A DNA stretch of 64,000 nucleotides from NCBI RefSeq assembly GCF_014212055.1, contig NZ_JACJVO010000015.1, positions 1-64,000 of the forward strand. Direction: 5' to 3'. The first letter of the stretch is position 1. Every line of letters begins with the position of its first letter. Shown piece by piece: positions 16,105 through 25,208 of this stretch. The DNA is from Cohnella zeiphila (lineage in GTDB: Bacteria; Bacillota; Bacilli; Paenibacillales; Paenibacillaceae). The position numbers and the translations under genes were made by a program. The notes under the pieces were generated by a model. It was given only the letters and a program-made list of their open reading frames with translations. It was not told the origin of the DNA and did not search any database.

Positions 16105-17216
16105 CGGATCCCTCCATCATCGGCTCTTCTGATCTTGGGCGTTCCGGGAGAGCGAATCAGCATAACCGCCAGAATCAGAATCGGCAGCGCGATCTGAAAT
16201 ATCGGAAAATGATAGACGACGTTCAATTTAAACCCGATTCGCACTTGCTGCATATAGCTTCTGAAAGCGAGCGCCCCCAGATAGATCATTACGCCGACCG
16301 GGCCGATGGCAAACCGGAACCGGATCCGCAGCAGCTCCGACAATGAGAGAACCGCCGCCATGAAATAAGCAGTCTGCTTGATGAACACCCCGACGAACAG
16401 CAAAAGAAGGACGACCGGATCCAGCCTCTCGATCGCTTCCCCGATCTGGACCATGCTGGTGATCTGCATGAGCGGAATGACGCTGACGTCGGCGAAAGGT
16501 CCGAGCACGCTCACGATGAGCACATTGGCGGCGAATAGAAGCGTAGCTGCGGAAAGATAAGCCAGCAGAGTCGCCCTCGAAACCCGATGAGACGCTCCGG
16601 CGAATTTCCAGAACATGAGGAACAGCACCATCTCTCCGAAGGGGAAGGAGATCACTTCGGGAAGCGCCGCTGCCACGACAGGGCGGATCCCATGCTCGAG
16701 AACCGGCTCCAGCAGTTCGGGGTGAATCAAATGCGAAGCCAGAATACTGGCGAACAGCGCGGCGTACATCAGAACGATCCACGGACAGAGCAGCTCGGTC
16801 AGCCGAAAGAAAACCTCCACGCCGTGCCATACGGCGTATGACGAGATGAACATCAGCACAGCCAGGATGAATAAGAGCGGCGTGCTCGGCAGCAAGTACA
16901 GAATGACCCAATCGCTGAATTCGCGAAAGTTCCGGACCGCCTGATAGATAAAGTACAGAACGTACGAGAACGAAAGTAAGCTGCCGAACCAGGGACCAAA
17001 GTAACGCCGGGAGACCTCGATCAGGTTCATCTCCGGCTCGATACGGTGAATCGGCAGCATGACGGCAACGAGCAGCAGCAGCCCCGCCGCAAACCCGATC
17101 AGCACGCCGATCCATGCGTCCCTTCCGGCCGGACCGGCAAGAAGGAACATGGGAGAACTGCCCAACTGGAACAGGAAAACGGCTGCGGCAAGCTGATACC
17201 TGCTGGTTACCTGCAT
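16101..17216 (-). CDS. GerAB-type germination permease subunit
   Basis: This 371-residue membrane protein has about ten helices and the APC-superfamily-like GerAB layout (N-terminal VTSRYQLAAAVFLFQLGSSP, central PFGEMVLFLMFWKF). GerAB subunits bind the germinant amino acid or related ligand. It is the first gene of the operon and lies 39 bases downstream of a sigma-G-like -10 (17256-17262). Confidence 0.92.
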   Translation of the reverse strand: MQVTSRYQLAAAVFLFQLGSSPMFLLAGPAGRDAWIGVLIGFAAGLLLLVAVMLPIHRIEPEMNLIEVSRRYFGPWFGSLLSFSYVLYFIYQAVRNFREFSDWVILYLLPSTPLLFILAVLMFISSYAVWHGVEVFFRLTELLCPWIVLMYAALFASILASHLIHPELLEPVLEHGIRPVVAAALPEVISFPFGEMVLFLMFWKFAGASHRVSRATLLAYLSAATLLFAANVLIVSVLGPFADVSVIPLMQITSMVQIGEAIERLDPVVLLLLFVGVFIKQTAYFMAAVLSLSELLRIRFRFAIGPVGVMIYLGALAFRSYMQQVRIGFKLNVVYHFPIFQIALPILILAVMLIRSPGTPKIRRADDGGIR

Positions 17217-17255
17217 AGGGATACCTCTGAAAAATCGGATTGGACTTTGCGTACC

Positions 17256-17286
17256 TAATATGGGAAAAAGCGGTTGCCTTCATTCA
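17256..17286 (-). promoter_or_regulatory. Sigma-G-like promoter of the germination operon
   Basis: On the minus strand TGAATG (17286-17281), an 18-base spacer and CATATTA (17262-17256) match the forespore sigma-G/F consensus TGAATA ... CATAnTA. This fits forespore expression of gerA-type operons. Confidence 0.7.
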
Positions 17287-17342
17287 TCCGGGAGCATCGT
17301 GCCTGTTCGTATCTCCCCTCGGCGCTTATCGTTCTTCTCGTG

Positions 17343-17351
17343 TGGTATAAT
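17343..17351 (+). promoter_or_regulatory. Extended -10 promoter of the helicase gene
   Basis: TGGTATAAT gives an extended -10 (TGn before TATAAT at 17346-17351) with a weak -35. It lies 48 bases before the ATG. The string TGTGGTATAATG recurs before the IF-3-like gene (minus strand, 27391-27380). Confidence 0.6.
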
Positions 17352-17398
17352 GAAATATTAATACGTTCGCTTCGTGAGGGCGGAGGAAGGAAGCGCGG

Positions 17399-20300
17399 AT
17401 GAGCCACTCGCTATCGCTTCAGCAGATCAAGCTGCTGTGCGGCCAGAGTTCCTACGACAAGGGAATGAAGTACGACGAAGCCCATCGGGTCATGGAAGTG
17501 AGTTTCCACGACGCCGAAAGGCGTTACGAGGCTTTCGTATGGGGAAACGTCCGGCATAACGTGCGGATTCGGATGGACGACTCCGGCGTCGAGGACGCCC
17601 GGTGCGACTGTCAGGCCCGGCACTCCGAATATTATTGCGAGCACATCGCCGCCGTGCTTATTCATCTCTACAATGCCCAGAGGGAGAAAGAGCCGGCGCC
17701 CGCGGAGCCTCGAATCGTGCCTGCGGAGCCTTCCTTCACCGCCCGCGACGTCCAGTTCGCCCGCAACATGATCTCCCTGTTCGAGAACGCGGCGCCGGAA
17801 TCCCCGATTGCCGAAGAATCGGGCGAGAACGGCCGAACGACGCTGGAGGTCGAATTCACGTGCAAGGCGGTCACCGATGCGAGCCGATCCCCGCTGTTCG
17901 GCATCGAGATGAAGGTCGGCCCCAGGCGCCTTTATATCGTGCAGCGGATCAAAGATTTTCTGGGCAAGGTCGAGCAGCAGCTGCCGTTCGTCTTCGCCAA
18001 GCTCTTTACCTTCGATCCGGCCTTGCACCGCTTCAAGCCGGAAGATCTGGCGATCTTCCGCCGGCTGATCGGCATCGCGCACAGCGAAGCCGCCTATCGC
18101 GATGCGTTCCGGAGCGGCTTTCCGGGCTATTCGCCGCAGCAGGACCGCGTGCTGCTGATCCCTCCTCTCGCCTGGGAGGAGCTGCTTCCGCTGCTGGAGA
18201 ACACGAACGTCCGGTTCGAGCAGGGGATGCGGACGGCCGACCGCGTGCAGGTGACGGATGAGCCGCTCCCGATGCGCTTCGACATCGTACCTGCTCCCGG
18301 CGACGGCTATCAATTGGAGATCGCCGGTCTCGACCGGGTGCTCGTGATGGAGAACTACGGCGTCGTGGTGGCCGATTGCGTCCTGCATCGGATGGACGAT
18401 CATTCGATGAAGCGGCTGGACGAACTGCGGAAGATGTTCGCCTACAAGCCGACGAAGCAGGCGATGATCCCTCCGGCCCAGATCGAGCCGTTTATGGACC
18501 GCGTCCTTCCGGGTCTCCGGCGGCTGGGCGAGGTGTCGATCGACCCGTCGATCGAAGGCCGGCTGGTCAGCCCGCGCTTGCGGGCGCGGCTGGATCTCGA
18601 TTGGCTGAACGGGCGTCTGCTCGCCCGCCTCGCTTACGTCTATGACGACATCGAGATCGATCCGATGCGGCCGGAGCGGGGCCGCCCCTCGCTGGCGGAC
18701 GGACGCATTCTGCTTCGCGATGTGGAGAGAGAATCCGCGATCATGGGCCTGATCGAGCAGGCCGACTTCAAATACAACGGCAGCGAGCTCTACCTTGACG
18801 AAGAGGAAGATCTTTACCGGTTCCAGTTCCGCTTGCTGCCGCGGCTCGAGAAGCTGGCGGAGGTTGCCTCCACCCATGCGCTGCGAGAGATGCTCCGCCA
18901 ACCCGTCGCGGCTCCCCGGCTGACGGTGGACCTTGACCCCGGCACCCGATGGCTGGAAGTCCGCTTCGATCTGGAAGGCATCGACGAGGCGGAGATTCGC
19001 CGCATCCTTCAGACGCTGGTGGAGAAGAAATCTTACTACCGGCTGCCGGACGGCGGCTTCCTGTCGCTGGAGGACGAGAGCTACCTGGAGATCGCGCGCC
19101 TGATGGACGATATGGACATCCGGAAGAGCGAGATACGCGGCTCCCGCTTCGATCTGTCCGTCGTGCGCGGGCTGGCGCTGATGGACTCCGGCGCCCAAGG
19201 CCGTAATGTCCGGTTCGGGCGGTCGCTTCGCCAGCTGCTTGAGAACATGAGGAATCCGGATACGCTCGATTACGCCGTTCCGGAATCGCTCGCCTCCGTT
19301 CTTCGCGAATATCAGAAGGACGGATTCCAATGGCTGAAGACGCTCGCCCATTACCGCTTCGGAGGCATACTCGCCGACGACATGGGCCTCGGCAAAACGC
19401 TGCAAAGCATCGCCTTCATCGAATCGGTCCGGGAAGAGATCCGGTCGTCGGGCTTGCCCGTCCTGATCGTCTCCCCCGCTTCGCTGTTATACAATTGGAG
19501 AAACGAAATCGCAAGATTCGCGCCGGATCTGAACGCGGTGATCGCCGCCGGGATCAAGCAGGAGAGAAGCGGCATCCTGGAGGAGCTCGGCGACGTCGAC
19601 GTGCTGATCACCTCCTATCCGCTTCTTCGGCGCGATATGGATCTGTACGCGAAGCAGCGGTTCCATACGTTGTTTCTCGACGAGGCGCAGGCGATCAAGA
19701 ACCATGCGACCCAGACCGCCCACGCGGTGAAGATCCTCCAGGCGCAGTACCGGTTCGCGCTGACCGGCACGCCGATCGAGAATTCGCTCGACGAGCTGTG
19801 GTCGCTGTTCGACGCGGTATTCCCCGAGCTGTTCGGAAGCCGCCGCGAGTTCGCCGAGCTTTCCCGCGAGGCCGTCGCCAAACGGGTTCGTCCGTTCATT
19901 CTGCGGCGGATGAAGAGCGACGTGCTGAAGGAGCTTCCCGACAAGATCGAGACGCTTCAGCTGTCCGAGCTGTCCGACGAGCAGAAGAAGCTGTATGTCG
20001 CCTACTTGACCCGCCTTCAGGCCGAGACGCGGCTCAGCTTGCAGACCGAAGGCTTCCAGAAGAGCCGGATGAAGATTCTCGCCGGGCTCACCCGTCTTCG
20101 CCAGCTGTGCTGCCATCCCGCGCTGTTCGTGGAGAACTACGAAGGCGAATCGGGGAAGCTGGAACAACTGCTCGAGCTGATGGACGAGGCGCTGAGCTCC
20201 GGGAAGCGGATGCTCATCTTCTCCCAGTTCACGTCCATGCTTCATCTGATTCGCGACGAGCTCGCGCTGCGCGGCCTCTCCTGTTTCTATCTCGACGGCC

Positions 20301-20662
20301 AGACGCCTTCCCGGGAGAGAGTCGAGCTGTGCCGCCGATTCAACGAAGGGGAGCTGGACATCTTCCTGATCTCCTTGCGCGCCGGAGGCACCGGCCTGAA
20401 TTTGACCGGGGCCGATACCGTCATCTTGTACGATCTGTGGTGGAACCCCGCCGTCGAACAGCAGGCCGCGGACCGCGCGCACCGCATCGGCCAGAAGAAG
20501 GTCGTCCAGGTCATCCGGCTGGTCACTCAAGGAACGATCGAGGAGAAGATGGTCGAGCTCCAGAATCGCAAAAAAAACCTCATCGCCGAGATCATCCAAC
20601 CGGGAGACGAAGCGCTGTCCTCCATCACGGAAGAGGAAATCCGCGAGCTTCTGATGATATAG
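17399..20662 (+). CDS. SWIM zinc finger SNF2-family helicase
   Basis: This 1087-residue protein starts with a SWIM zinc finger, C69xC71 and C80xH82, then a bacterial SNF2-associated region. A full SNF2/SF2 ATPase follows from about residue 640: Walker A DDMGLGKTLQ (about 661), motif II DEAQ (about 759), ALTGTPIENSLDELWSLFD, and the helicase C half with SLRAGGTGLNLTGADTVI and QAADRAHRIGQ. Such enzymes translocate on DNA and may remodel protein-DNA complexes; the bacterial role is unclear. GGCGGAGGAAGG precedes the ATG. It is divergent from the germination operon, with a separate promoter. Confidence 0.93.
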   Translation: MSHSLSLQQIKLLCGQSSYDKGMKYDEAHRVMEVSFHDAERRYEAFVWGNVRHNVRIRMDDSGVEDARCDCQARHSEYYCEHIAAVLIHLYNAQREKEPAPAEPRIVPAEPSFTARDVQFARNMISLFENAAPESPIAEESGENGRTTLEVEFTCKAVTDASRSPLFGIEMKVGPRRLYIVQRIKDFLGKVEQQLPFVFAKLFTFDPALHRFKPEDLAIFRRLIGIAHSEAAYRDAFRSGFPGYSPQQDRVLLIPPLAWEELLPLLENTNVRFEQGMRTADRVQVTDEPLPMRFDIVPAPGDGYQLEIAGLDRVLVMENYGVVVADCVLHRMDDHSMKRLDELRKMFAYKPTKQAMIPPAQIEPFMDRVLPGLRRLGEVSIDPSIEGRLVSPRLRARLDLDWLNGRLLARLAYVYDDIEIDPMRPERGRPSLADGRILLRDVERESAIMGLIEQADFKYNGSELYLDEEEDLYRFQFRLLPRLEKLAEVASTHALREMLRQPVAAPRLTVDLDPGTRWLEVRFDLEGIDEAEIRRILQTLVEKKSYYRLPDGGFLSLEDESYLEIARLMDDMDIRKSEIRGSRFDLSVVRGLALMDSGAQGRNVRFGRSLRQLLENMRNPDTLDYAVPESLASVLREYQKDGFQWLKTLAHYRFGGILADDMGLGKTLQSIAFIESVREEIRSSGLPVLIVSPASLLYNWRNEIARFAPDLNAVIAAGIKQERSGILEELGDVDVLITSYPLLRRDMDLYAKQRFHTLFLDEAQAIKNHATQTAHAVKILQAQYRFALTGTPIENSLDELWSLFDAVFPELFGSRREFAELSREAVAKRVRPFILRRMKSDVLKELPDKIETLQLSELSDEQKKLYVAYLTRLQAETRLSLQTEGFQKSRMKILAGLTRLRQLCCHPALFVENYEGESGKLEQLLELMDEALSSGKRMLIFSQFTSMLHLIRDELALRGLSCFYLDGQTPSRERVELCRRFNEGELDIFLISLRAGGTGLNLTGADTVILYDLWWNPAVEQQAADRAHRIGQKKVVQVIRLVTQGTIEEKMVELQNRKKNLIAEIIQPGDEALSSITEEEIRELLMI

Positions 20663-20683
20663 AAGGATCGCGACTGCCGCCGA

Positions 20684-20710
20684 AGCCTGCAAATCTGCAG
20701 GCTTTCATTT
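20684..20710 (+). terminator. Terminator of the SNF2 gene
   Basis: AGCCTGC pairs with GCAGGCT (about 20684-20703), followed by a T-rich stretch. It is also the first part of the small repeat cluster listed next. Confidence 0.65.
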
Positions 20711-20871
20711 TGCAGACGAGGATTATCGATGAAATTCCTGCAAATGTACAGGCTTTCAGGCATCCCTCTTTAGATTCGCTTGTCTTGACGGATAAAAAGA
20801 TGTATTTTCGCAGGAATTAGCCCCCGTGCCGAGAGCCGGTTTTGAAAAGCATGCGCTTTTGCAGGAATTAG
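20685..20871. repeat. Degenerate small repeats upstream of the Crp-type gene
   Basis: The 265-base gap carries short repeats at a 51-base period: CCTGCAAAT at 20686 and 20737, and GCAGGAATTAG at 20810 and 20861, with its reverse AATTCCTGC at 20734. The elements can form alternative hairpins. I see no gene here. Confidence 0.6.
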
Positions 20872-20927
20872 CGGCTGTCGGCGTGGAGAGCAAGGCTGTT
20901 CAAGGCGCGCAAATAGGAGGGCTTAAC

Positions 20928-21629
20928 GTGGAGATAAAAGCGGAGCGAACGCGGCTGCTTCAACGATTTCCGTCGCTGGCCGGCCTATCGGACGATCAAT
21001 GGGAACAGGCGCATCCGTTCGTCCGGACGTTTCCGGCGAAAAGCCGGCTGTTTCAGAAGGAGGAAGGCGAGCGATACGGCCTGTTCCTGCTGTCCGGCTC
21101 GGTGCGAATTACACGCATCGGAGAGGACGGCGGCGAATCGATGCTGCAGCTGCTGTCCGCGGGGCAGGTTTGCTCGCTGCTGGTGCTCAGCGGCCTGAGC
21201 GGACGGGATTACCCGGGCGAGATGGTCGCCGAGACGGAAGCGGAAGCGATGTTCGTGGCCAAGGAAAGCTTCCTCCGCTGGGTGAAGGAGCTGGAACCGT
21301 TCCGCCGCTGGTTCTTCGGCGACTTGCTCGACAACATTCTGCAATTGGGAGAACGCATGGATGCCAGGCCGTCCGAGCCGCTGGACCGGCGCTTGGCGGC
21401 GGCGCTGCTCCGCGGCACCTCCGAACGGGAGCCGGTGCTGCATGCAACGCATCAAGAGCTGGCGGCCGAGATCGGTTCGGCCCGCGAAGTCGTAACGCGC
21501 GCGCTGCAGCGATTCCGGGAAGCCGGGTGGCTGGAGACAGGGCGAGGCTGGTTGCAGGTCGTTCGCAGAGACGAACTGTCCTCGCTGCTCGGTGACGAAG
21601 TCACAGAAAAACGAAAGGATTCCCGCTAA
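20928..21629 (+). CDS. Crp/Fnr family transcriptional regulator
   Basis: This 233-residue protein has a cyclic-nucleotide-like sensor domain (LFQKEEGERYGLFLLSGSVRI, about residues 45-65), a long dimer helix and a C-terminal winged helix (ATHQELAAEIGSAREVVTRAL, about 185-205). There is no four-cysteine Fe-S set as in Fnr. A GTG start at 20928 follows TAGGAGGGC and is preferred over a reading frame open 34 codons upstream. A peroxiredoxin-like gene lies 63 bases downstream on the same strand and may be a target. Confidence 0.9.
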   Translation: MEIKAERTRLLQRFPSLAGLSDDQWEQAHPFVRTFPAKSRLFQKEEGERYGLFLLSGSVRITRIGEDGGESMLQLLSAGQVCSLLVLSGLSGRDYPGEMVAETEAEAMFVAKESFLRWVKELEPFRRWFFGDLLDNILQLGERMDARPSEPLDRRLAAALLRGTSEREPVLHATHQELAAEIGSAREVVTRALQRFREAGWLETGRGWLQVVRRDELSSLLGDEVTEKRKDSR

Positions 21630-21692
21630 GGTAAAGAAGCAGGCCCGGTCCGAAGGGACGGCCCATCTTCCAACACCCAGGAGGGAACCCTC

Positions 21693-22256
21693 ATGACAAC
21701 GCATCTTCAAGCAGGCGACCTCGCCCCCGCATTCGAGTCCGCCGACCCGAACGGCACGCCCGTCTCTCTGAACGCGCATCGCGGCCGCAAGTTGCTGCTC
21801 GCTTTTTTCCGCTTCTCGGCTTGCGGGCTATGCAACTTGCGAGTTCAACAGTTCATTCGGCGCTATCCGGATTGGCGGGAGAAAGGACTGGACGTCATCG
21901 CCGTATTCGAGTCGCCGGAAGAAAGCTTGCGGATGATCGTAGGCAAGCAGAACACGCCTTTCCCGCTTCTGGCCGACCCGAAGGCGGAGCTGTACGATCT
22001 GTACGGAGTGGAAGTATCCGAGGAAAAAACGAAGGCGACGATGGCCGACCCGAGGAAGGAATCGGTGATCGCGGAAATCGAAGCCGCCGGCTTCAAGCTG
22101 ACGCACGAAGAAGGCTCCAACTTCGAACGGATCCCCGCCGAATTTCTGATCGATGAGGAAGGAGTCGTCTGTCTGGCCCACTACGGCAATCTGATCTTCG
22201 ATCATCTTCCGCTGGAGACGGTCGACCGATTCGCCGCCGGACAGCCGGTCGGCTAA
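21693..22256 (+). CDS. AhpC/TSA-like peroxiredoxin
   Basis: This 187-residue thioredoxin-fold protein has the redoxin start (LQAGDLAPAFESADPNGTPVSL) and an active-site CGLC (about residues 49-52), where many AhpC-like proteins have one peroxidatic cysteine. It probably reduces peroxides or acts as a thiol oxidoreductase in the cytosol. A clean AGGAGGG precedes the ATG. The Crp/Fnr-type regulator immediately upstream may control it. The stop overlaps the convergent gene by four bases. Confidence 0.85.
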   Translation: MTTHLQAGDLAPAFESADPNGTPVSLNAHRGRKLLLAFFRFSACGLCNLRVQQFIRRYPDWREKGLDVIAVFESPEESLRMIVGKQNTPFPLLADPKAELYDLYGVEVSEEKTKATMADPRKESVIAEIEAAGFKLTHEEGSNFERIPAEFLIDEEGVVCLAHYGNLIFDHLPLETVDRFAAGQPVG

Positions 22257-22717
22257 TCCAGCGACGCCTGCGTCGGCAGGAAGGACCGCAGCGCCTTGAG
22301 CTTCGCCACGGCCGCAGCCGCGAGCAGGACGAGCGTCAACCCCGCGATCGCCGCGGTCGCGAATGCCGGCGTCAGCCAGTAGCTGTCCGGCTTGGAGAAG
22401 AACGGCAGGAAGGCCACTCCCATGATCGGAGGAGCGTTCCATTTCCAGCGGTGAATCAGCCAGATCGCCAACATCGCGTTGACGACGAAAAACAGCGTGC
22501 TCGGATGGAGATGGGACAGCGCCGTCCCGATCGCGGAGCAGACCGCCGCCCCGAACAGGGCCCTTCCCATCTCCGCAGCCGTGGCGGAACGGGCGACGAA
22601 CAGATAGGCGAATGCCCCCAGCGTCGGGAAAAACAAAGGATGCAGCCCTGCCCAGTGGGCTGACAAAAAATAGATCATGCCGATATAAAGGCAAGCGGCG
22701 AACGCTTTGAGCTTCAT
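22253..22717 (-). CDS. Predicted integral membrane protein, 154 residues
   Basis: About five hydrophobic segments cover most of the protein, with a short polar C-terminus. The layout (GALAS-like glycine/alanine-rich helices with LSHLHPSTLFFVVNAML) is loosely like HPP-family membrane proteins, but I would not assign it. It is convergent with the peroxiredoxin gene and overlaps it by four bases. Confidence 0.65.
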   Translation of the reverse strand: MKLKAFAACLYIGMIYFLSAHWAGLHPLFFPTLGAFAYLFVARSATAAEMGRALFGAAVCSAIGTALSHLHPSTLFFVVNAMLAIWLIHRWKWNAPPIMGVAFLPFFSKPDSYWLTPAFATAAIAGLTLVLLAAAAVAKLKALRSFLPTQASLD

Positions 22718-22820
22718 TTTTCAATTCCGATCCCTTTACTGGAAGTTAACCTTTCAAATTGTAGCCTTTCTTCCCTTCGGCGGTCAATAACGAGTTTGAC
22801 CCGATCGGCGTTCGTCCGCT

Positions 22821-23888
22821 TTATTCCTCGTTTTCCGGCAGAAGAACCGAATGCTGCGTTACGGTGTGCAGGTCCCGCCACGTGCGGCAGAGCGCATGAT
22901 CGTGCCGGAGCGCCGTCATGCCCAGCAACGGGAATACCGCGTCTGAGCCGGAACGCGCGGCCGCCGCCGCCTCTTGGCTTCGCCGCCCGATCTCGCGCCA
23001 TACCTCTTCCGGCAGCGTCCCTTCCCGGACGAACGTGTCCCAGGACGACTCCGCCAGCTCGTAAAACCGGTCGGAGGCAGCCTCCAAGATTCCCAGCCGC
23101 TCGGCGACGGCGCTCTCAAGCGCGGCAAGCCGCCTGGGGCTGGTTTCCTTCCATTCCGGCGCTTTGGACGCGGCGAACTCGGCGCACTCTTCCAGGAAAT
23201 GGCGCCCGACGCCGACGGATGCCGCCGCGAACGAAGTCTGGGCGAACGCGAGGAACGAATACCGATAGATCGGATCGTTCAGTCTCGGCTCCGCCGTCAG
23301 GTCGAAGGTCATGTCCTCGGGCACGTAAGCGTCGCGCACCTCGATCGAATGGCTGGCGGTCGCGCGAAGGCCGAGCGGGTTCCAGTCTTTCGCGATTTGC
23401 ACCTGCCTCGGCAGAAACGCGAACGAACGGACGAGCTCTTCGCCGGTCCCCTCGATTTTGCAGTTGGCGGTGAAAAAAGTCGCGAACGTCGCGCCGCTGC
23501 AATAAGCCCAGCTTCCGGTAACCCGATAGCCGCCCTCGACCTTGCGAGCCTTGCCGGTCGGCATCCCGCTTCCCGCCAGCACCGCTTTCCGTCCCGAGAA
23601 CAGCTCCGCCGCCCGCCGTTCGGGCAACGCCGCGGCGAAGAAGCCGCCGCCGGAACCGATCGTCACCAGCCAGCCGAGCGACCCGTCGATCCAGGACATT
23701 CTCTCGAACGCCCGAAGCGCCTCCGGAAGAGAACTTCCGAGGCCGTTCAGCTCGCTAGGCACGAATAGCTTGAACAGTTTCTCGTCATAGATTTTCTCCA
23801 GCAGCCAGTCGTCCAGCTCTCCCCGTCTCTCCATGTCGGCGGACCGTTCACGGATTCTTCTCACGATGTCTTGATCGAACGATTGCAC
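22821..23888 (-). CDS. Acyl-CoA-dehydrogenase-like flavoprotein
   Basis: This 355-residue protein has the acyl-CoA dehydrogenase three-part fold: an N-terminal helical domain (VPSELNGLGSSLPEALRAFE), a beta domain with GGYRVTGSWAYCSGATFATFF, and a C-terminal helical bundle. The absence of a clear catalytic glutamate and the general pattern place it nearer to the flavin-dependent monooxygenase/desulfurisation branch (HpaH/DszC-like) than to true fatty-acid dehydrogenases. It stands alone, so its substrate is unknown. Confidence 0.8.
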   Translation of the reverse strand: MQSFDQDIVRRIRERSADMERRGELDDWLLEKIYDEKLFKLFVPSELNGLGSSLPEALRAFERMSWIDGSLGWLVTIGSGGGFFAAALPERRAAELFSGRKAVLAGSGMPTGKARKVEGGYRVTGSWAYCSGATFATFFTANCKIEGTGEELVRSFAFLPRQVQIAKDWNPLGLRATASHSIEVRDAYVPEDMTFDLTAEPRLNDPIYRYSFLAFAQTSFAAASVGVGRHFLEECAEFAASKAPEWKETSPRRLAALESAVAERLGILEAASDRFYELAESSWDTFVREGTLPEEVWREIGRRSQEAAAAARSGSDAVFPLLGMTALRHDHALCRTWRDLHTVTQHSVLLPENEE

Positions 23889-23937
23889 TTGCCGCCCCTC
23901 CCGTCTTAGAACGATTTCCCGTCATTAATTGCCTATG

Positions 23938-23977
23938 CAAAAAAAAGCCCCAGCCCAGTATGATACAGAGCCGGGGC
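23938..23977 (-). terminator. Terminator of the mannitol operon
   Basis: On the minus strand GCCCCGGCTC pairs with GGGCTGGGGC (one G-T pair), with an inner GTAT/ATAC stem, followed by T8. It lies 17 bases past the mtlD stop codon. Confidence 0.88.
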
Positions 23978-23993
23978 GATGTCTATGGCAAGA

Positions 23994-25157
23994 TCAGGAT
24001 ATACCGGTCGACTCGCGCTTCAATTCTTCGTATCGGTTGGCGATCCGGAAATGGAGAGGATGATGCTCCAGGATTCCCATATGGCTGCGAATGACGTCCC
24101 GAACGCCTCTCGCGCGGATTCGGGCTTGCAGCTTCACCGCCTCCGGGTCCCGGCCGTGATCGAACAGCAATGCGGCGGAGATGAGCGTCACGAGGTGCGG
24201 AGAGTCCATGCCGAGAGCCGAAGCCTGCAGCGCCGGCCGAATGAGCCGGTCGTCCGGGGCCAGCTTGCGCAGCGGGGAACGGCCGACGCGGGCGACTTTG
24301 TCAGGGATGCGGGGATTCGCGAAGCGCTGCAGCGACTTGCGAATGTACTGCCGGTGCTCCTCTTCGCTCCAGCCGTACTTCCGCACGAGAAGCCGGCCGG
24401 TCTCTTCCATCGCGCCGGCGACCCGGTTCCGCAGCCTCTCGTCCCGAAGCGACTCCGGAATCGTTCGGTAGCCGGCCAGATAGCCGAAGTAAGCGGCGCC
24501 GCAGTGGCCGACGTTCACCGTATACAGCTTCCTCTCGGCATAAGGCTCGAGCGACGTCACGTACCGCACGCCCTCGATCGGATCCGTCCCGCCGGCCTGC
24601 TCCAGCACCCATTCATGAAAGGGCTCCACCCGCACGTTCCAAAGTTCGTCCGAAGGCTGCGGCGGGACGATCCGGTCGACGATCGCGTTCGGGAACGCCG
24701 CGCAGCGTTCCGCCCGTTCCCGAAGCTCATCCGGCAGATGGGAGTAGACCCACCCTTTAAGCTTGGCGCTTCCGTGCACCGCGTTCTCGCATGCGACGAT
24801 CTGCAGCGGGCGCGAATGGCGCCTCAGCCGATACGCAAGACCGTCCGCCAGCGCCTTGGCGATGTGCGCAAGGGCGGCTTCGCCGACGGATGTCGTCACC
24901 AGATCGGCCTCCAGCATGCTCTCCCGAACCGCCGCCGCGTTTCCGATATGAATCGCGGTCACGTTCCGTACGATCTCCCGCTCCTCCGCCTCGCTCGCCA
25001 ACGTGACGGTATACTGGCCCCGGTCTCTCATCAGCTCGATCTGCTTATCGTTGCGGGAAACGAACGTAACCTCGTAGCCCGACCGGTACAGCATCCATCC
25101 GATAAAACCTCTCCCGATATTGCCCGCTCCGAAATGAACCGCCCTTTTGCCCGGCAT
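23994..25157 (-). CDS. mtlD: Mannitol-1-phosphate 5-dehydrogenase
   Basis: This 387-residue enzyme interconverts fructose-6-phosphate and mannitol-1-phosphate with NAD(H). The N-terminal AVHFGAGNIGRGFIG binds the cofactor. The polyol dehydrogenase signature K210LYTVN215VGH218 holds the catalytic lysine, asparagine and histidine. Its partner gene (52 bases upstream) encodes a HAD sugar phosphatase, and no mannitol PTS genes (mtlA, mtlF, mtlR) are near. A c-di-AMP riboswitch precedes the operon. Together this argues for synthesis of mannitol as an osmolyte rather than its breakdown (inference). Confidence 0.93.
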   Translation of the reverse strand: MPGKRAVHFGAGNIGRGFIGWMLYRSGYEVTFVSRNDKQIELMRDRGQYTVTLASEAEEREIVRNVTAIHIGNAAAVRESMLEADLVTTSVGEAALAHIAKALADGLAYRLRRHSRPLQIVACENAVHGSAKLKGWVYSHLPDELRERAERCAAFPNAIVDRIVPPQPSDELWNVRVEPFHEWVLEQAGGTDPIEGVRYVTSLEPYAERKLYTVNVGHCGAAYFGYLAGYRTIPESLRDERLRNRVAGAMEETGRLLVRKYGWSEEEHRQYIRKSLQRFANPRIPDKVARVGRSPLRKLAPDDRLIRPALQASALGMDSPHLVTLISAALLFDHGRDPEAVKLQARIRARGVRDVIRSHMGILEHHPLHFRIANRYEELKRESTGIS

Positions 25158-25208
25158 GGCGCTCTCTCCTTTCTTTCTCTTCTTTCGCCGCGTTAACGTT
25201 TCACGATA

